A stretch of 64,000 nucleotides of DNA from Kazachstania africana CBS 2517 (GCF_000304475.1 NC_018948.1:543728-607727), one strand, 5' to 3'; numbered from the stretch's first letter, positions 1 through 9,905 are shown. The notes: generated by a model from the sequence alone, not told the origin. Numbers and translations are program-made.

Positions 1-548
1 TTGAAAACTTCTTTGACATTATAATGTTTCTTCCTCATTTCTTCAAATCTTTTGTGCTTGGCCTCAGCACTCTCTTCTTCGTCCATGGACTCGATTTGGT
101 CGTTGTCATTAGCACGATCCTCATTATTTAATACAGGTTCCCCCAAAGAGAAATTGTTCAAATCGTCATCTTTCCCAATATCATTATTGTTTGCCTCGTC
201 GTCCTCGTCATCATCCTCTCTGTAGTATTCCCCCGTAGGATCCACTGCACCTTGATAAGGCGTCTTTGGCTCATCGACATGGATATCCTGATACTGCAAT
301 TTTGTCACTTCATTTTCATCCAAGTTTTCCTGATTCCATTGCAATCTTTCCAAATCGTGTTCATGCTTCAACAGCAGCGAATCTTTCGGTAACAACTTGC
401 CATGCTCTTGACTATCTTTCTTCTTCGAAGTAAGTTTCGCATTCAATTGCGTATTCTTATACACTTGTTTCCTGAACTCCGTTATTGACTCCGGATCATC
501 TCTATTTCTCTCCTCATTGGATACTGCATTCTTTAATATACCACCCAT
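1..548 (-). CDS. GLC8: Glc8-like protein phosphatase 1 regulator (partial, C-terminus off window)
   Basis: The minus-strand frame is open from an ATG at 546-548 to the window edge, giving about 182 residues of an acidic, hydrophilic protein. It starts MGGILKN, the inhibitor-2 signature (GILKN). It also has a DEPKTPYQGAV segment near residue 92, matching the phosphorylatable Thr-Pro motif of inhibitor-2/Glc8, and a KKHYNVKEVF segment at the truncated end, matching the C-terminal HYN motif. Glc8 family members bind and modulate the Glc7 type 1 phosphatase; in S. cerevisiae the Thr is a Pho85 target. A DDDEDDE acidic run lies between the motifs. Only the last residues are missing. The neighbour ERV29 and the later ELP6-TGL3-PRE5 run fit the GLC8 locus. 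Confidence 0.85.
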   Translation of the reverse strand, partial: MGGILKNAVSNEERNRDDPESITEFRKQVYKNTQLNAKLTSKKKDSQEHGKLLPKDSLLLKHEHDLERLQWNQENLDENEVTKLQYQDIHVDEPKTPYQGAVDPTGEYYREDDDEDDEANNNDIGKDDDLNNFSLGEPVLNNEDRANDNDQIESMDEEESAEAKHKRFEEMRKKHYNVKEVF

Positions 549-781
549 TGTACCAGACTTGTTTCGTTACACTTTGGCTTGCTTGCGTAATCAATCAAAT
601 GTGTGTGTGTGTAGTACTTCTTCTAACTATAAAATTTAAGGTTAGGGCCCAATTTTTGGAATTAAATATAGTCAGGCTTCGTCACGTGTGATTAACTAAC
701 GATATAGTATAAAGACAGTTTGAATACATAAATATATGAAAGAATGTGTATAGAATGGGGTGGATGATACTGTCCATTTGC

Positions 782-1714
782 TCAGTAGATCTTCTTCTTT
801 TCATCGATGGATAACTTCCCAGCACCTGTGTTTGTGACCAGTAATAAGGCACCGATGATGCTTAAATTCTGGTAAAATTCGTACTTCAAATAGTCTCTCT
901 CTGTTAGAGTGCGGAACCAGTAGTGGTTCAGATACATGTTGTAGAAGGCCAGAATAAATCCCAATACCAAGGATGAGAGTTTCGTCTTGTATCCAATAGC
1001 GAAAAACACTGTGAAGACCATAGTCAAAAACAGTGTAATGTACGATTTATTGAAGGTAAATCCAATAAACATCAGCACTATGAGGATTCTACCGGCTAAA
1101 AGCAGGTAACTCTTCCTTTGACTGTTCTTATTCCCTAATTCTGGTAACATACCTGATGTGACCTTATTTTCTGCAAAGGTGTCACTCAATTCAATGAGCA
1201 AGCCACCAATGACACTGAAATTCCTTAGTAAGAATGGGGCACCTGTAACTAAACCGTAAACCAATGCCTGGAGCACAATACAGGCGCATAGTACCCCCGT
1301 AGTGTAAAATTTGTATTTGTTTAATATCAACAGTGTAGACCCCACAAACATCGAACAGGATACTACAGCAAGAAATAAATAAACGAAGAGTACTGGATAA
1401 TGCTTCCATGCATGTAAATAAAATACTTGATCCTTCCACTGTGTGACAATTCTGATGGAATCCTCATAGAATGTTGCCACAATGAAAAATTTCGCAATTG
1501 TAGGGATGTATGGTTTCAATCTTATCACTATCGGGTAATCTGTCAATTCTTCTATCTTATCTGTGTAATGTTCAAATTTGTCCTTAAATTGTTTAAATTT
1601 ATGTTGTAAATTAGCCTTATCAGAGACAGCGTTTTGTGAGGGGAAGTTTCTATTCCCTGTACCAAATGACGATGCAGATGGCTGAAAACTGTTTACGGGA
1701 CCTCTATAAGACAT
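782..1714 (-). CDS. ERV29: ER-Golgi cargo receptor Erv29 (SURF4 family)
   Basis: This 310-residue polytopic protein has the length of S. cerevisiae Erv29. The N-terminal ~90 residues are soluble. At least six hydrophobic segments follow (about 107-132, 138-160, 204-222, 224-242, 246-264 and 283-298). The C-terminus reads DEKKKIY, a dilysine-type ER retrieval signal. Erv29 selects soluble secretory cargo such as glycosylated pro-alpha-factor and pro-CPY for COPII vesicles. The ATG at 1712-1714 is the first in frame and gives full family length. Its neighbour ZUO1 matches the S. cerevisiae chromosome VII order (YGR284C-YGR285C), with the same orientation. Confidence 0.93.
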   Translation of the reverse strand: MSYRGPVNSFQPSASSFGTGNRNFPSQNAVSDKANLQHKFKQFKDKFEHYTDKIEELTDYPIVIRLKPYIPTIAKFFIVATFYEDSIRIVTQWKDQVFYLHAWKHYPVLFVYLFLAVVSCSMFVGSTLLILNKYKFYTTGVLCACIVLQALVYGLVTGAPFLLRNFSVIGGLLIELSDTFAENKVTSGMLPELGNKNSQRKSYLLLAGRILIVLMFIGFTFNKSYITLFLTMVFTVFFAIGYKTKLSSLVLGFILAFYNMYLNHYWFRTLTERDYLKYEFYQNLSIIGALLLVTNTGAGKLSIDEKKKIY

Positions 1715-1910
1715 GATGCGCCTATTCCAATCAAATCATCCTTGTTAACTACTCCCACACACTATTAATTTGAACACTTCATCGATATTTTAAACTGAAA
1801 AAATGTCCGGTGTTGTTACCCGCAAGTACCTATCACAAGGCCAAATATGCATCCTATAGTTAAGTATATTCATATATATCTGTATGTATTCAGGTTTAGC
1901 ACCGTTCTAT

Positions 1911-3212
1911 CTAAGCAAAGTAGGACAATAAACTGGCTGGTAACTTACCGGAATCGATCATGGCCTTGGCAGACTCTTGTAAAATGGCCTTGGATTCAGA
2001 AGCATTGGCCTTGATCTTGGCAGCAACATCGACTAATTGTTCGTCATCAAAGGAGTCGACAATTAAACCTAATTGTTCATCAATTGTGGCAGCTTGGTCA
2101 GCATCACCGAAGTAATCGTTGTCCTTACCAGCGTTACGGACGGCTCTCTTGTTCTTCTTCTTAGCAGCCTTGGCAGCTTCCTTGGACTTCTTCTTGTCAG
2201 CCTTAGCAGATGCAGCAGCAGCAGCTTCAGTTTCGGCCTTAGCCTTGGCTTCAGCTTCAGCCTTAGCTTTAGCTTCAGCTTCAGCTCTGGCACCAGCTTC
2301 TCTTTCCCATTTCTTTCTTTCTTTTTCCTTCTTTTCTTCTTCCTTGAACATCTTGATACGTGGATCTTCGTTCATGGCCCTTTCGACAAGCTTGACTAAT
2401 CTGGAGTTGTCAGCAGTCTTCTTCTTATCTCTGGCAGCCTTGTTTTTTCTTTCAATGTAACGTTTGTGGTCTCTGTTAGAGGAATCATCTGGGACATCTT
2501 CATCTAGGAATTCAAAGGTTCTCCAGGAGTCGAATCTGTGCCAGAAGGAATAGAAACTTTCAACGTCCTTCTTTTCGGTTTCCATGTCACCTAATTGTGG
2601 AGCTGGAGTTTTCTTAGAGAATCTAGCTTCGGATTCGAAAACTGGGCCCCAGGCTTCGAAGAAATCGTATTCAGAACCCTTCTTTGGTGGTTCAACATCA
2701 GCGACGAAATCACAGGAATCGTATTGCATTCTCTTCGTCTTATCAGTTAAAGTTTCAAAAGCCTTTTGGATAATCTTGAAGAAAGCATCTTGTTCTAAAC
2801 CGACACCAGCAGCAGATTGCTTGTCTGGATGGTACTTGACAACTTGTTTTCTGTGAGCCTTGATAATTTGGTTTTCAGTGGCGTTGTAACGTAATTTAGA
2901 AAGACCCATAGCGGCGTATAAATCAGCAGTCTTCCAGTCTCTAGCATCGTGATGTAACAAAGTTTCATCGGCTAATTCAATATCGAATAGTAATTCGTCT
3001 GGGTCAACGTTAGATTCTTCAACGTTCTTGACGTTTTCTTCAGCTTGAATCTTTTCGAATTCAGACCAGGTATGGTTTCTTAAAGTTCTGGTAGCATGTT
3101 GTAAGAAAAATTTACCAACTGGTTCTAATGGGCGACGAGAGGTGCCAGTTAATTTGGCAGAGGTGTTGACATTGACACCAACGTCAGAGGTTAATGCTGG
3201 TAAAGTAAACAT
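1911..3212 (-). CDS. ZUO1: Zuotin, ribosome-associated J-protein
   Basis: The product is 433 residues, the same length as S. cerevisiae Zuo1. A J domain spans about residues 98-167 with the HPD tripeptide at 128-130, preceded by the basic helix RKQVVKY. A zuotin homology region follows, then a long Lys/Glu/Ala-rich charged segment (about 285-365) that corresponds to the ribosome/rRNA-binding region, then a C-terminal helical bundle. Zuo1 pairs with Ssz1 in the ribosome-associated complex and stimulates Ssb Hsp70 at the tunnel exit. Codon use is strongly biased, as expected for an abundant translation factor. Confidence 0.96.
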   Translation of the reverse strand: MFTLPALTSDVGVNVNTSAKLTGTSRRPLEPVGKFFLQHATRTLRNHTWSEFEKIQAEENVKNVEESNVDPDELLFDIELADETLLHHDARDWKTADLYAAMGLSKLRYNATENQIIKAHRKQVVKYHPDKQSAAGVGLEQDAFFKIIQKAFETLTDKTKRMQYDSCDFVADVEPPKKGSEYDFFEAWGPVFESEARFSKKTPAPQLGDMETEKKDVESFYSFWHRFDSWRTFEFLDEDVPDDSSNRDHKRYIERKNKAARDKKKTADNSRLVKLVERAMNEDPRIKMFKEEEKKEKERKKWEREAGARAEAEAKAKAEAEAKAKAETEAAAAASAKADKKKSKEAAKAAKKKNKRAVRNAGKDNDYFGDADQAATIDEQLGLIVDSFDDEQLVDVAAKIKANASESKAILQESAKAMIDSGKLPASLLSYFA

Positions 3213-3430
3213 TATTTTGGATGGTTTATTGATATCTGTCTAATGGTTTGCAAGTTCTAATTAGAAAATTTTTCTTCTCAACAATAAAATTTTCATGCTC
3301 ATCGCAAAATGAAAAATTTACGAATACTTCATTTCGAAACCTGGAAGGGTCATTCTTAAATTAATCATAAATATTTATATATATTACATGTGAAGGTATT
3401 TGATTAGAGATGGCTCCTTGCTCATGTCTT

Positions 3431-4294
3431 CTAAGAAAGTCTTTCGTTCACTCCCATTCTTAGAAGCGCCTTGCCTTCTCTTTTAATACTTTTTGGTCTT
3501 TGTTTCTGCAATTCCAATTGATGAATGAGTAGCCCTTGACATACGATCAATTTTGTCATGTGGGAGACGTCATATATACCAAAAGATCCATTCGAATCAT
3601 CACCCACAATAATGTCAGCAGTCTTAGTGACAGTACTTATAATGGAAAGAAGATCCGAGTTTTCAGAGGTATAATGGGCAGCCACGAACTTAGATTCACG
3701 GTCGTCCTGTAGAAGCAACTTGTAATGATCGCTTCGTAAGACTGGATTGAAAGTGACATGCCATGTGAAGTCACTACCCAAGATTTTGGTATCTAGGTCT
3801 CTAAATTTCTTCATGTGGGACATGACAAAAGGTTCATTATCACCATGGAACTCATAATCCATGGTACCCAACTTTATATTGAGAGAAATTGTACCATATA
3901 GTGATCTATAGATCTTGAATTCACTTGTGCTGTGAAACAACTGATGAGCTGCATATGGAGGAGCATCATCCACAGATCTTAGCTCGTAGACATAGATATC
4001 GTACGATAAATCGAGTCCCAGTTTTCTGACAAAGTGGAATAGAGGTATACCAACACCGTTTGAGTCGAGTTCTATTCGATTCAAATCACCATCATTTGCC
4101 TTGAATACGTCGAATGACTGAACAGAGGGAAACACAAAGAAACCGGGAGATGAGTCTACCCTTGCTATGGGCATTTTCCTCTCATTCTTGAAATGTAAAA
4201 ATTCTGGTACGGTTTTATCATCGGTAATGGTTACATGCAGTCTCTCATCGTCCAAGAGACTTCTAACCACTTTTCTCATAAAATGCCTGACCAT
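3431..4294 (-). CDS. Unrecognised 287-residue protein, possibly tubby/LURP-like fold
   Basis: An intact ATG-initiated frame of 287 residues lies between ZUO1 and ELP6. I do not recognise a S. cerevisiae counterpart. There is no signal peptide or clear membrane segment. The sequence alternates short hydrophobic strands with polar turns, and contains a Trp-His-Val-Thr-Phe stretch near residue 179 and a basic C-terminal tail after about residue 260. That pattern loosely recalls the tubby/LURP/scramblase beta-barrel seen in fungal proteins of unknown function, but I cannot align specific residues. Clean coding over 864 bp between two conserved genes supports a real gene. Confidence 0.7.
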   Translation of the reverse strand: MVRHFMRKVVRSLLDDERLHVTITDDKTVPEFLHFKNERKMPIARVDSSPGFFVFPSVQSFDVFKANDGDLNRIELDSNGVGIPLFHFVRKLGLDLSYDIYVYELRSVDDAPPYAAHQLFHSTSEFKIYRSLYGTISLNIKLGTMDYEFHGDNEPFVMSHMKKFRDLDTKILGSDFTWHVTFNPVLRSDHYKLLLQDDRESKFVAAHYTSENSDLLSIISTVTKTADIIVGDDSNGSFGIYDVSHMTKLIVCQGLLIHQLELQKQRPKSIKREGKALLRMGVNERLS

Positions 4295-4854
4295 GGCACA
4301 CGTTTGATCGTACTACTGATTCTGCTCGATAAACCAGGATCCTGTTAACATATAAGATATACGAAAAGGTTCTGGAGAAGAAGTCAGAGGCGCAGTGATG
4401 CTGCAAAAGAGGCTAAAATTTTCTCGAAAGAATCCGCCATCCTGTTTGCACAGCATCTTCCATCTTCAAATATCGGCAGCTACAATGAGAATGAGGTAAG
4501 CGGATTGACTCATGTAAAGAGTGGCTTGTCTACCGAGTGGATTGCCAAAGTTTCGTAGTCATGGCGAAATACGTCCAAGATTCAAGCGTCTGACTGTTTG
4601 CTGCTCCGAAAAGACAGAGGCTAAACACAGCCAACCATCACTACTTGCCAGTGTTGATTTCAACATCTTGAGATGCAATGAACAGCCCTGACCACAGCTG
4701 GGCTGAGTATAGCCCAGCTTCACTTCATGAGTCTCTTAATATATCAAGTTTTCCGACACCCATAATATGAGGATTAGTATTAGAAAAAAAAATTACATAA
4801 AAATCGATGAGCTTCTTGGCTTACAAAATGGGATACACTCACTAATCCAGCGCA
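4295..4854. other. Intergenic region, divergent promoters
   Basis: There is no convincing ORF in these 560 bp. They separate the divergent unknown gene (minus) and ELP6 (plus). A TCGATGAGCT at 4804-4813 is one base from the PAC motif GCGATGAGCT and lies about 40 bp upstream of the ELP6 ATG; its function is not established. Confidence 0.5.
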
Positions 4855-5652
4855 ATGTCCACAGTTCAGAGACAAGATCTTACTATATTTAACGACCAGA
4901 CGGTTCTGAGCAGGGCCCTCTTGTCTGGAACTAGTCATGATATGATGCTAGTAAGTTCTACAATGTCTACACAGCCGGTGTGGCTACTTAATGCCTTAGC
5001 TGAAAGTTTCCTCTTTGGTAAGACAACCTCAATAAATAGCTCTTCTGATAATTCTAGACATTCCCATGAGAACAGTAGTCGCCATGTCGTCATAGGTTCC
5101 TTTATTAATGACTCAAAGTTCTATACTAATTCACTACAGAGATTAAAGATACATTCAACACTATATACTGTGGTTGATCTAATGACGGATTTTGTCGTTA
5201 AAAACCATGATAAACCAAGATCAAAGCTGCTAGGATTGTTGGTCGAACGGTTTACGTCGCCAGAGATGAATAGTATGATTATTATTGATCAACCTGAAAT
5301 TTTACTATCATTAATTGAAGGATTGACTTGTGATGAATTATTCAAATATTTTATTTCACCTTTATCGAAACGTTGTAATATCTTTGTAGTATCCACATCT
5401 ACCGAGCAGTTCCAGGACCACGATTTCGAACCTGAATCAACCGAATTTGTCAGATTTATTACTAAATGTTTATATAAGAGCATAGTACAACTAAGTTTGA
5501 ATCCATTAGAGACCGGTAGGGCAAAGGATGTGACTGGTTCATTAAGAATAGCTAGAGGTGGTCAATTGACTAACCATTTGTCTGTGCACGTTGTGGAAAA
5601 CGAATATTTATATTTGAATGAAAGAGAATCAATTAAATTATTTTATAGATAA
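4855..5652 (+). CDS. ELP6: Elongator subunit Elp6
   Basis: The product is 265 residues, close to S. cerevisiae Elp6 (273). It has the RecA-like ATPase fold typical of the Elp4-Elp5-Elp6 hexamer without an obvious Walker A: a core strand region around residues 78-105, an IIIDQPE segment near 142-148 in the Walker B position, and a DLMTDF segment near 108. The Elp456 ring binds tRNA and assists wobble-uridine modification by Elongator. The next gene, TGL3, converges on it with only 9 bp between the stop codons, as expected for the YMR312W-YMR313C pair. The first ATG (4855) is used. Confidence 0.88.
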   Translation: MSTVQRQDLTIFNDQTVLSRALLSGTSHDMMLVSSTMSTQPVWLLNALAESFLFGKTTSINSSSDNSRHSHENSSRHVVIGSFINDSKFYTNSLQRLKIHSTLYTVVDLMTDFVVKNHDKPRSKLLGLLVERFTSPEMNSMIIIDQPEILLSLIEGLTCDELFKYFISPLSKRCNIFVVSTSTEQFQDHDFEPESTEFVRFITKCLYKSIVQLSLNPLETGRAKDVTGSLRIARGGQLTNHLSVHVVENEYLYLNERESIKLFYR

Positions 5653-5661
5653 ATTAAACAT

Positions 5662-7455
5662 TTAAGTATTATTATTTTCTTGGACTTCATTTTTATTTTT
5701 AATGATTTCATCTAATTTAAATTCGACAATACATCTTGTCTTAATTAGAGCCAATACTGGCCACGTACTTCTCTCTCCACAGTTTATCCAATAGGGAATA
5801 TTATCTAATTGACCTTCTATAATTCTTGTTATTGATAATGATTTAATTTTTGGTACAATAGAAATTTCCATTGCACTTCTTGGTATTTTTTCGTCAATAG
5901 TTAATCTTTTAATCCATGAACTTAATAATCCTAATCTATCTAAGACTTGCATTCTATGATGGAACTCCATTGTAATGATATTTTTCAATTTTCTTTCTAA
6001 ATGATATTTAAATTTGAATGCCAATGGTTCCATTTCAGTAAAATTTAATTGTGGTATTCCCAGTTCAGGTAAGTTCATATAATATTTTTGATCTGTCTCT
6101 GGATAACGTTTGTAATAATAATATTTTGATGTCTTAATTTCATGCTTCAGATCGGTGACAACCAGTGGTGCCAAATAAGGTCTTGCTAATGAGACAATAA
6201 AATTATTGACATTGAATAATTCAGTCAATCTTGTATATGGAGAATTTAAATTATTTGATAACGATGTTGTTACTGCAGTGTCAGTAGAATGTTCTGGAGC
6301 TAAAAATTTTATTGTCTTTGTCTTTTCCTTTGATAAAAATGGTACAACTTTATTATCTAAATTTTTACAAAGTAGTATTGTATCATTTGACAATACTCCA
6401 GAACCCAAACTACACTTAATGGCAGAACTTATAAGGACATTTGGTGTGGTAACATAATTTAATAGGTTTGGGCATGAACTGTCAGTTGGATGAATGACAA
6501 CGTTGAAAACTTTCTTTGTAGTCTGATAAGCTTCTTCAAAAGTGGTATCTTTAACAATATATTTCAAAACAAATTGAATAAATAGATAAACATCTTGTGA
6601 ATAACCATGATGAATTAAGTTTTGAATTAAAGTACCCAAATTTAAATGTTGTTCGACATTTCCGTAACCACATGATTTTAACAATTCTACGTCATTTTTA
6701 ATAATTTGAAGAAAGCCGTTGTCCAGCAACTGAATTAATTCATCGTTACTACAACAACCATAGCATGCAGCGATACATGCACCCATTGATGAACCACTAA
6801 TAATATTTGGCATTAAATTTTGTGACAAAAGACCCTTGATGACACCAAGATGGAATAATCCGAAAAGAGAGCCACCTTGTAAGATTAAAGCCGTAGTACC
6901 TAGTGAAAGTTTGCATCTTTGGAAAAATGACGTTGATGTTGTGTCTGATTGTGACAGAAGTTCTAAGCTTTCGACAATTTTTCTAAGATACTGTTCAATC
7001 AACAATTTTGTACCGATCAATGACTTGGTAAAGAGTTTCTTATCTACAATACCTGCAAAATTCCTTAACATACACGGTCCCGTAGTGGAGAATTTTTCTC
7101 TAATGGTATCAAAATCTTGTAATTCCATACATTTAATTAGAATGGAGTATTGTTCCATTACAGAATTGAAATCGTAACGTCTTGAGAAGAAATTTCGTCT
7201 CCAAAGATTTGCACCTGTGATTTCATCTACCGTTGAAGCAGTCGATAGCCATCGTTTGTACGAAGTTTCTGAATCTAAATCTTTTATTGCCTCGTAGTAA
7301 ATCACCCTTGAGTGGGGTCTCAAATAGGTAATTAACTTATGGAACCAAAATGAATAAATATCGGTAATTACATGCAATAGGTTCCATAGAAACGGTGGGA
7401 TATTGTCCAAGGTTGCGTAGATTATATTTAGCAGCCAAATTTTAACTGTCAACAT
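5662..7455 (-). CDS. TGL3: Triacylglycerol lipase Tgl3 (patatin-domain)
   Basis: The product is 597 residues when started at the first ATG (7453-7455); the frame stays open upstream to a TTG at 7533 but yeast initiation needs ATG. An N-terminal hydrophobic segment precedes a patatin domain with the oxyanion-hole motif GGSLFG (about 194-199) and the nucleophile elbow GSSMG (about 221-225, catalytic Ser 223). S. cerevisiae Tgl3 is the main lipid-droplet triacylglycerol lipase and also acylates lysophospholipids. The protein is somewhat shorter than the S. cerevisiae one (642). Order and orientation match YMR312W-YMR313C-YMR314W. Confidence 0.93.
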   Translation of the reverse strand: MLTVKIWLLNIIYATLDNIPPFLWNLLHVITDIYSFWFHKLITYLRPHSRVIYYEAIKDLDSETSYKRWLSTASTVDEITGANLWRRNFFSRRYDFNSVMEQYSILIKCMELQDFDTIREKFSTTGPCMLRNFAGIVDKKLFTKSLIGTKLLIEQYLRKIVESLELLSQSDTTSTSFFQRCKLSLGTTALILQGGSLFGLFHLGVIKGLLSQNLMPNIISGSSMGACIAACYGCCSNDELIQLLDNGFLQIIKNDVELLKSCGYGNVEQHLNLGTLIQNLIHHGYSQDVYLFIQFVLKYIVKDTTFEEAYQTTKKVFNVVIHPTDSSCPNLLNYVTTPNVLISSAIKCSLGSGVLSNDTILLCKNLDNKVVPFLSKEKTKTIKFLAPEHSTDTAVTTSLSNNLNSPYTRLTELFNVNNFIVSLARPYLAPLVVTDLKHEIKTSKYYYYKRYPETDQKYYMNLPELGIPQLNFTEMEPLAFKFKYHLERKLKNIITMEFHHRMQVLDRLGLLSSWIKRLTIDEKIPRSAMEISIVPKIKSLSITRIIEGQLDNIPYWINCGERSTWPVLALIKTRCIVEFKLDEIIKNKNEVQENNNT

Positions 7456-8118
7456 CTTGAACTTTTGTGTAATTTTTTTCGATATTAAAGGATCCTCACT
7501 TGTTTTTCTTATATACCAAAACGTCGAAACCAACGTTGAACCCCAGAAGTGTTGTGATTACTTGATAGATCAGAATGCAGGCAGCGGAGCTGCATGCAGT
7601 CGATACTGACAACAGCTATGGACAGCCAATAGGGATAGTATATGATGCCAGATGCTGCTGTGGCTGTGATTTTGTACACAATCTGCGAATGCTTGTCAGA
7701 AGACCTATTACAGCCCTGACACAGTCCTACTGGGACCCTACTAAAACCATCGCTTACCAATCGTCCTGCCATACAGCATTGTTCCACATACACTTGCCTA
7801 TCTTAACGCCCTTACCATCCTCAAGCTCACCACACATAACACCGTCTCTTGCGTCTCCTAACCTCGAACCAGCATGCGTTTCCACTCACATCCAGTTAGC
7901 ACACCTCGTATAACCAGCAGCAGCGTCCCCATCCAGCGTTAATTAAAGTGTTAAAAGTGTTAAAACTAACCGCCGAATGCCTTTAATTTAATACTTGTCA
8001 CCCGGGCTTTGATTTTTTCGAGAGGGAAATTGGATATATATACTAGCGAAAATTTAGAAATTGCATAGAGTGGCAAAATGTTACTAAGGTCAGTAGACAG
8101 GTTACAAGGTGAAGCAGG
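7456..8118. other. Divergent promoter region TGL3/PRE5
   Basis: These 663 bp hold no supported gene; short open frames on both strands lack similarity. A TATATATA box lies near 8034-8041. AGTGGCAAA at 8069-8077 resembles the proteasome-associated control element bound by Rpn4 (GGTGGCAAA), but it sits unusually close to the PRE5 ATG. An out-of-frame ATG at 8078 suggests that transcription starts downstream of it. Confidence 0.5.
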
Positions 8119-8826
8119 ATGTTTAGAAACAATTACGACGGTGATACGGTCACGTTCTCTCCTACAGGTAGATTATTCCAGCTGGAATACGCAATTGAAG
8201 CGATTAAACAAGGTAGTGTGACCGTGGGTTTACGTTCAAAAAATTATGCATGTGTAGTAGCTTTAAAGAGAAATGCTGATGAATTGTCCTCGTATCAGAA
8301 GAAAATTATAAAATGTGATGATCATATGGGCCTCTCTCTAGCAGGATTGGCGCCAGATGCTAGAGTATTGAGTAATTTCTTAAGACAACAATGTAATTAT
8401 TCAAAATTGGTATTTAATAGAGACTTATCGGTGGAAAAAGCTGGTTTTTTATTATCCGATAAGGCACAGAAGAACACTCAATCGTATGGTGGTAGACCAT
8501 ATGGTGTGGGTCTTCTGGTAGTCGGTTACGATAAAACGGGACCTCATCTTTTGGAATTCCAGCCTTCTGGGAACGTAATGGAATTGTACGGTACCGCCAT
8601 CGGTGCACGTTCACAAGGTTCAAAGACTTATCTAGAAAGAGTCCTTGACGAATTCAAGGAATTGGAAGATGAAGATCCTGAGAGTATAATCAAAGTGGGT
8701 GTTCAAGCCATTCAACAGTCTTTGAAAGATGAGGTCTTAAACACAGACAATTTATCAATTGGTATCGTCGGTAAAGATCTTCCTTTCACAGTTTACGATG
8801 GTGAACGTGTCGCAAAATACTTATAG
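8119..8826 (+). CDS. PRE5: 20S proteasome alpha-6 subunit Pre5
   Basis: The product is 235 residues, against 234 in S. cerevisiae. The N-terminus has the proteasome alpha-subunit signature YDGDTVTFSPTGRLFQLEYA (residues 5-24), followed by the typical core. The subunit is non-catalytic and sits in the outer heptameric ring of the 20S core. ATG 8119 is the first in-frame start and places the signature where expected. The upstream gene TGL3 is divergent, as in S. cerevisiae. Confidence 0.97.
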   Translation: MFRNNYDGDTVTFSPTGRLFQLEYAIEAIKQGSVTVGLRSKNYACVVALKRNADELSSYQKKIIKCDDHMGLSLAGLAPDARVLSNFLRQQCNYSKLVFNRDLSVEKAGFLLSDKAQKNTQSYGGRPYGVGLLVVGYDKTGPHLLEFQPSGNVMELYGTAIGARSQGSKTYLERVLDEFKELEDEDPESIIKVGVQAIQQSLKDEVLNTDNLSIGIVGKDLPFTVYDGERVAKYL

Positions 8827-9375
8827 TCAAATGTCTTTTTAATGTATATACTTTAATATTGGGAAATCGAATAGTGTTTCTTTATGATAGGGTTGTATAG
8901 ACGGCAAGGGTCATTACAGGTGTGAATATGCACGAGAATCAAGAAGGTAAGTACTCTTATTGGCGTGCTTGCATTCTTTCGTATTTTAATATTTTGTCCG
9001 TGAGAGAAGTGTCAACTGAATAATTCAATCAGGTAACAAACAAGAAATTGACAGAAAAGCAAATTAAGTTCAATCTCAATACGTGTAAACAAGGGCACAT
9101 TTAGCCACCATCTTGTTGTGTGTTGCCACGTATACCCTGGAATACATTTCCATTTGAATATGCAGCTTAATATTTCAAAGAACCTACAGAGATGGTTTAC
9201 AAATTACAAACGCTAGTGTGCTGTCTATGTTGCTGGATTTATTCAACTTTGTAGAACTAATATAAGGAAACGGTTCATCTACGCTATTTAGGGGTTCATT
9301 TGCTCATTATTAGGTGGCCCTCTCAATTTAAACAGAAAAGCTATCCCTCCAAAATTGAAAGAACACAAATTAATA
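8827..9375. other. Intergenic region between PRE5 and tRNA-Pro
   Basis: No supported gene is present in these 549 bp. This is the junction between synteny blocks 1 and 2. A short ATG frame at 8929 followed by GTAAGT was considered as a spliced small gene and rejected. Confidence 0.4.
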
Positions 9376-9485
9376 GGGCGTGTGGTCTAGTGGTATGATT
9401 CTCGCTTTGGGCGATTCTTAAGAAAAACTTAGGAAATAAATCACAAACATGCGAGAGGCCCTGGGTTCAATTCCCAGCTCGCCCC
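9376..9485 (+). tRNA. tRNA-Pro(UGG) with intron
   Basis: A complete cloverleaf is visible. The acceptor pairs GGGCGTG with CTCGCCC, the D-arm contains TGGTCTAGTGGTATGA, and the anticodon stem CTCGC (9401-9405) pairs with GCGAG. The anticodon TGG is at 9408-9410 and the T-arm is CTGGGTTCAATTCCCAG. The intron is 9412-9449 (38 bp), inserted one base 3' of the anticodon as in other yeast tRNA-Pro(UGG) genes. The mature length is 72 nt before CCA. The gene sits at the junction between two synteny blocks. Confidence 0.98.
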
Positions 9486-9905
9486 GATTAATATTTTTTT
9501 TGGCTATTTTTACATCAATTCAATTGTCAATTCAGGAAACTTACTGATACCAGCAAATTAACACTTCAAATATATTTATTTCATAGTATCATACTAATAT
9601 CATATACCTTGTTCCATATGACCCTTCTATCTATGTACTAAACCATCGTCGATTTCTCACAACATAAGATATAACTCCCCACGTTGGCAAATTACAGAGT
9701 GTATACTTTCTTTATTTATATATGAGAGACATTCTGCAGACACCTTCTATACACAGCAACTCTGGTACATCACGCTATGAACATCATATTATTTTTGGGT
9801 AGATAAATAATTATTTACATATATATGGTAAAAAGTTACAATCACCACCATGACTATAACCTTGCTAATCATGTGAGAGTAAAATGCCATTACTCAAATT
9901 CTTTC
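9486..9905. other. Intergenic region tRNA-Pro to VPS55
   Basis: This is AT-rich sequence with no supported gene. It carries the tRNA terminator on the left and the VPS55 3' flank on the right. Confidence 0.4.
9494..9501 (+). terminator. Pol III T-run terminator of tRNA-Pro
   Basis: A run of eight T residues begins nine bases after the tRNA-Pro 3' end, as expected for RNA polymerase III termination. Confidence 0.85.

Noticed and set aside
2073..2460. Long frames antisense to ZUO1
   Set aside because: They are shadows of the Ala/Lys/Glu-rich charged region of ZUO1.
7456..7533. Upstream extension of TGL3 beyond 7455
   Set aside because: It starts at TTG and has no ATG; the ATG at 7455 gives a sensible protein.
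8069..8077. Rpn4/PACE element AGTGGCAAA for PRE5
   Set aside because: It is one base off the consensus and only about 42 bp before the ATG, downstream of the TATA box, so I did not list it as a regulatory feature.
8929..9080. Possible spliced small gene: ATG frame followed by GTAAGT and a later CAG/G
   Set aside because: The donor is not the yeast GTATGT consensus, there is no TACTAAC branchpoint, and the joined frame is only about 17-25 codons.
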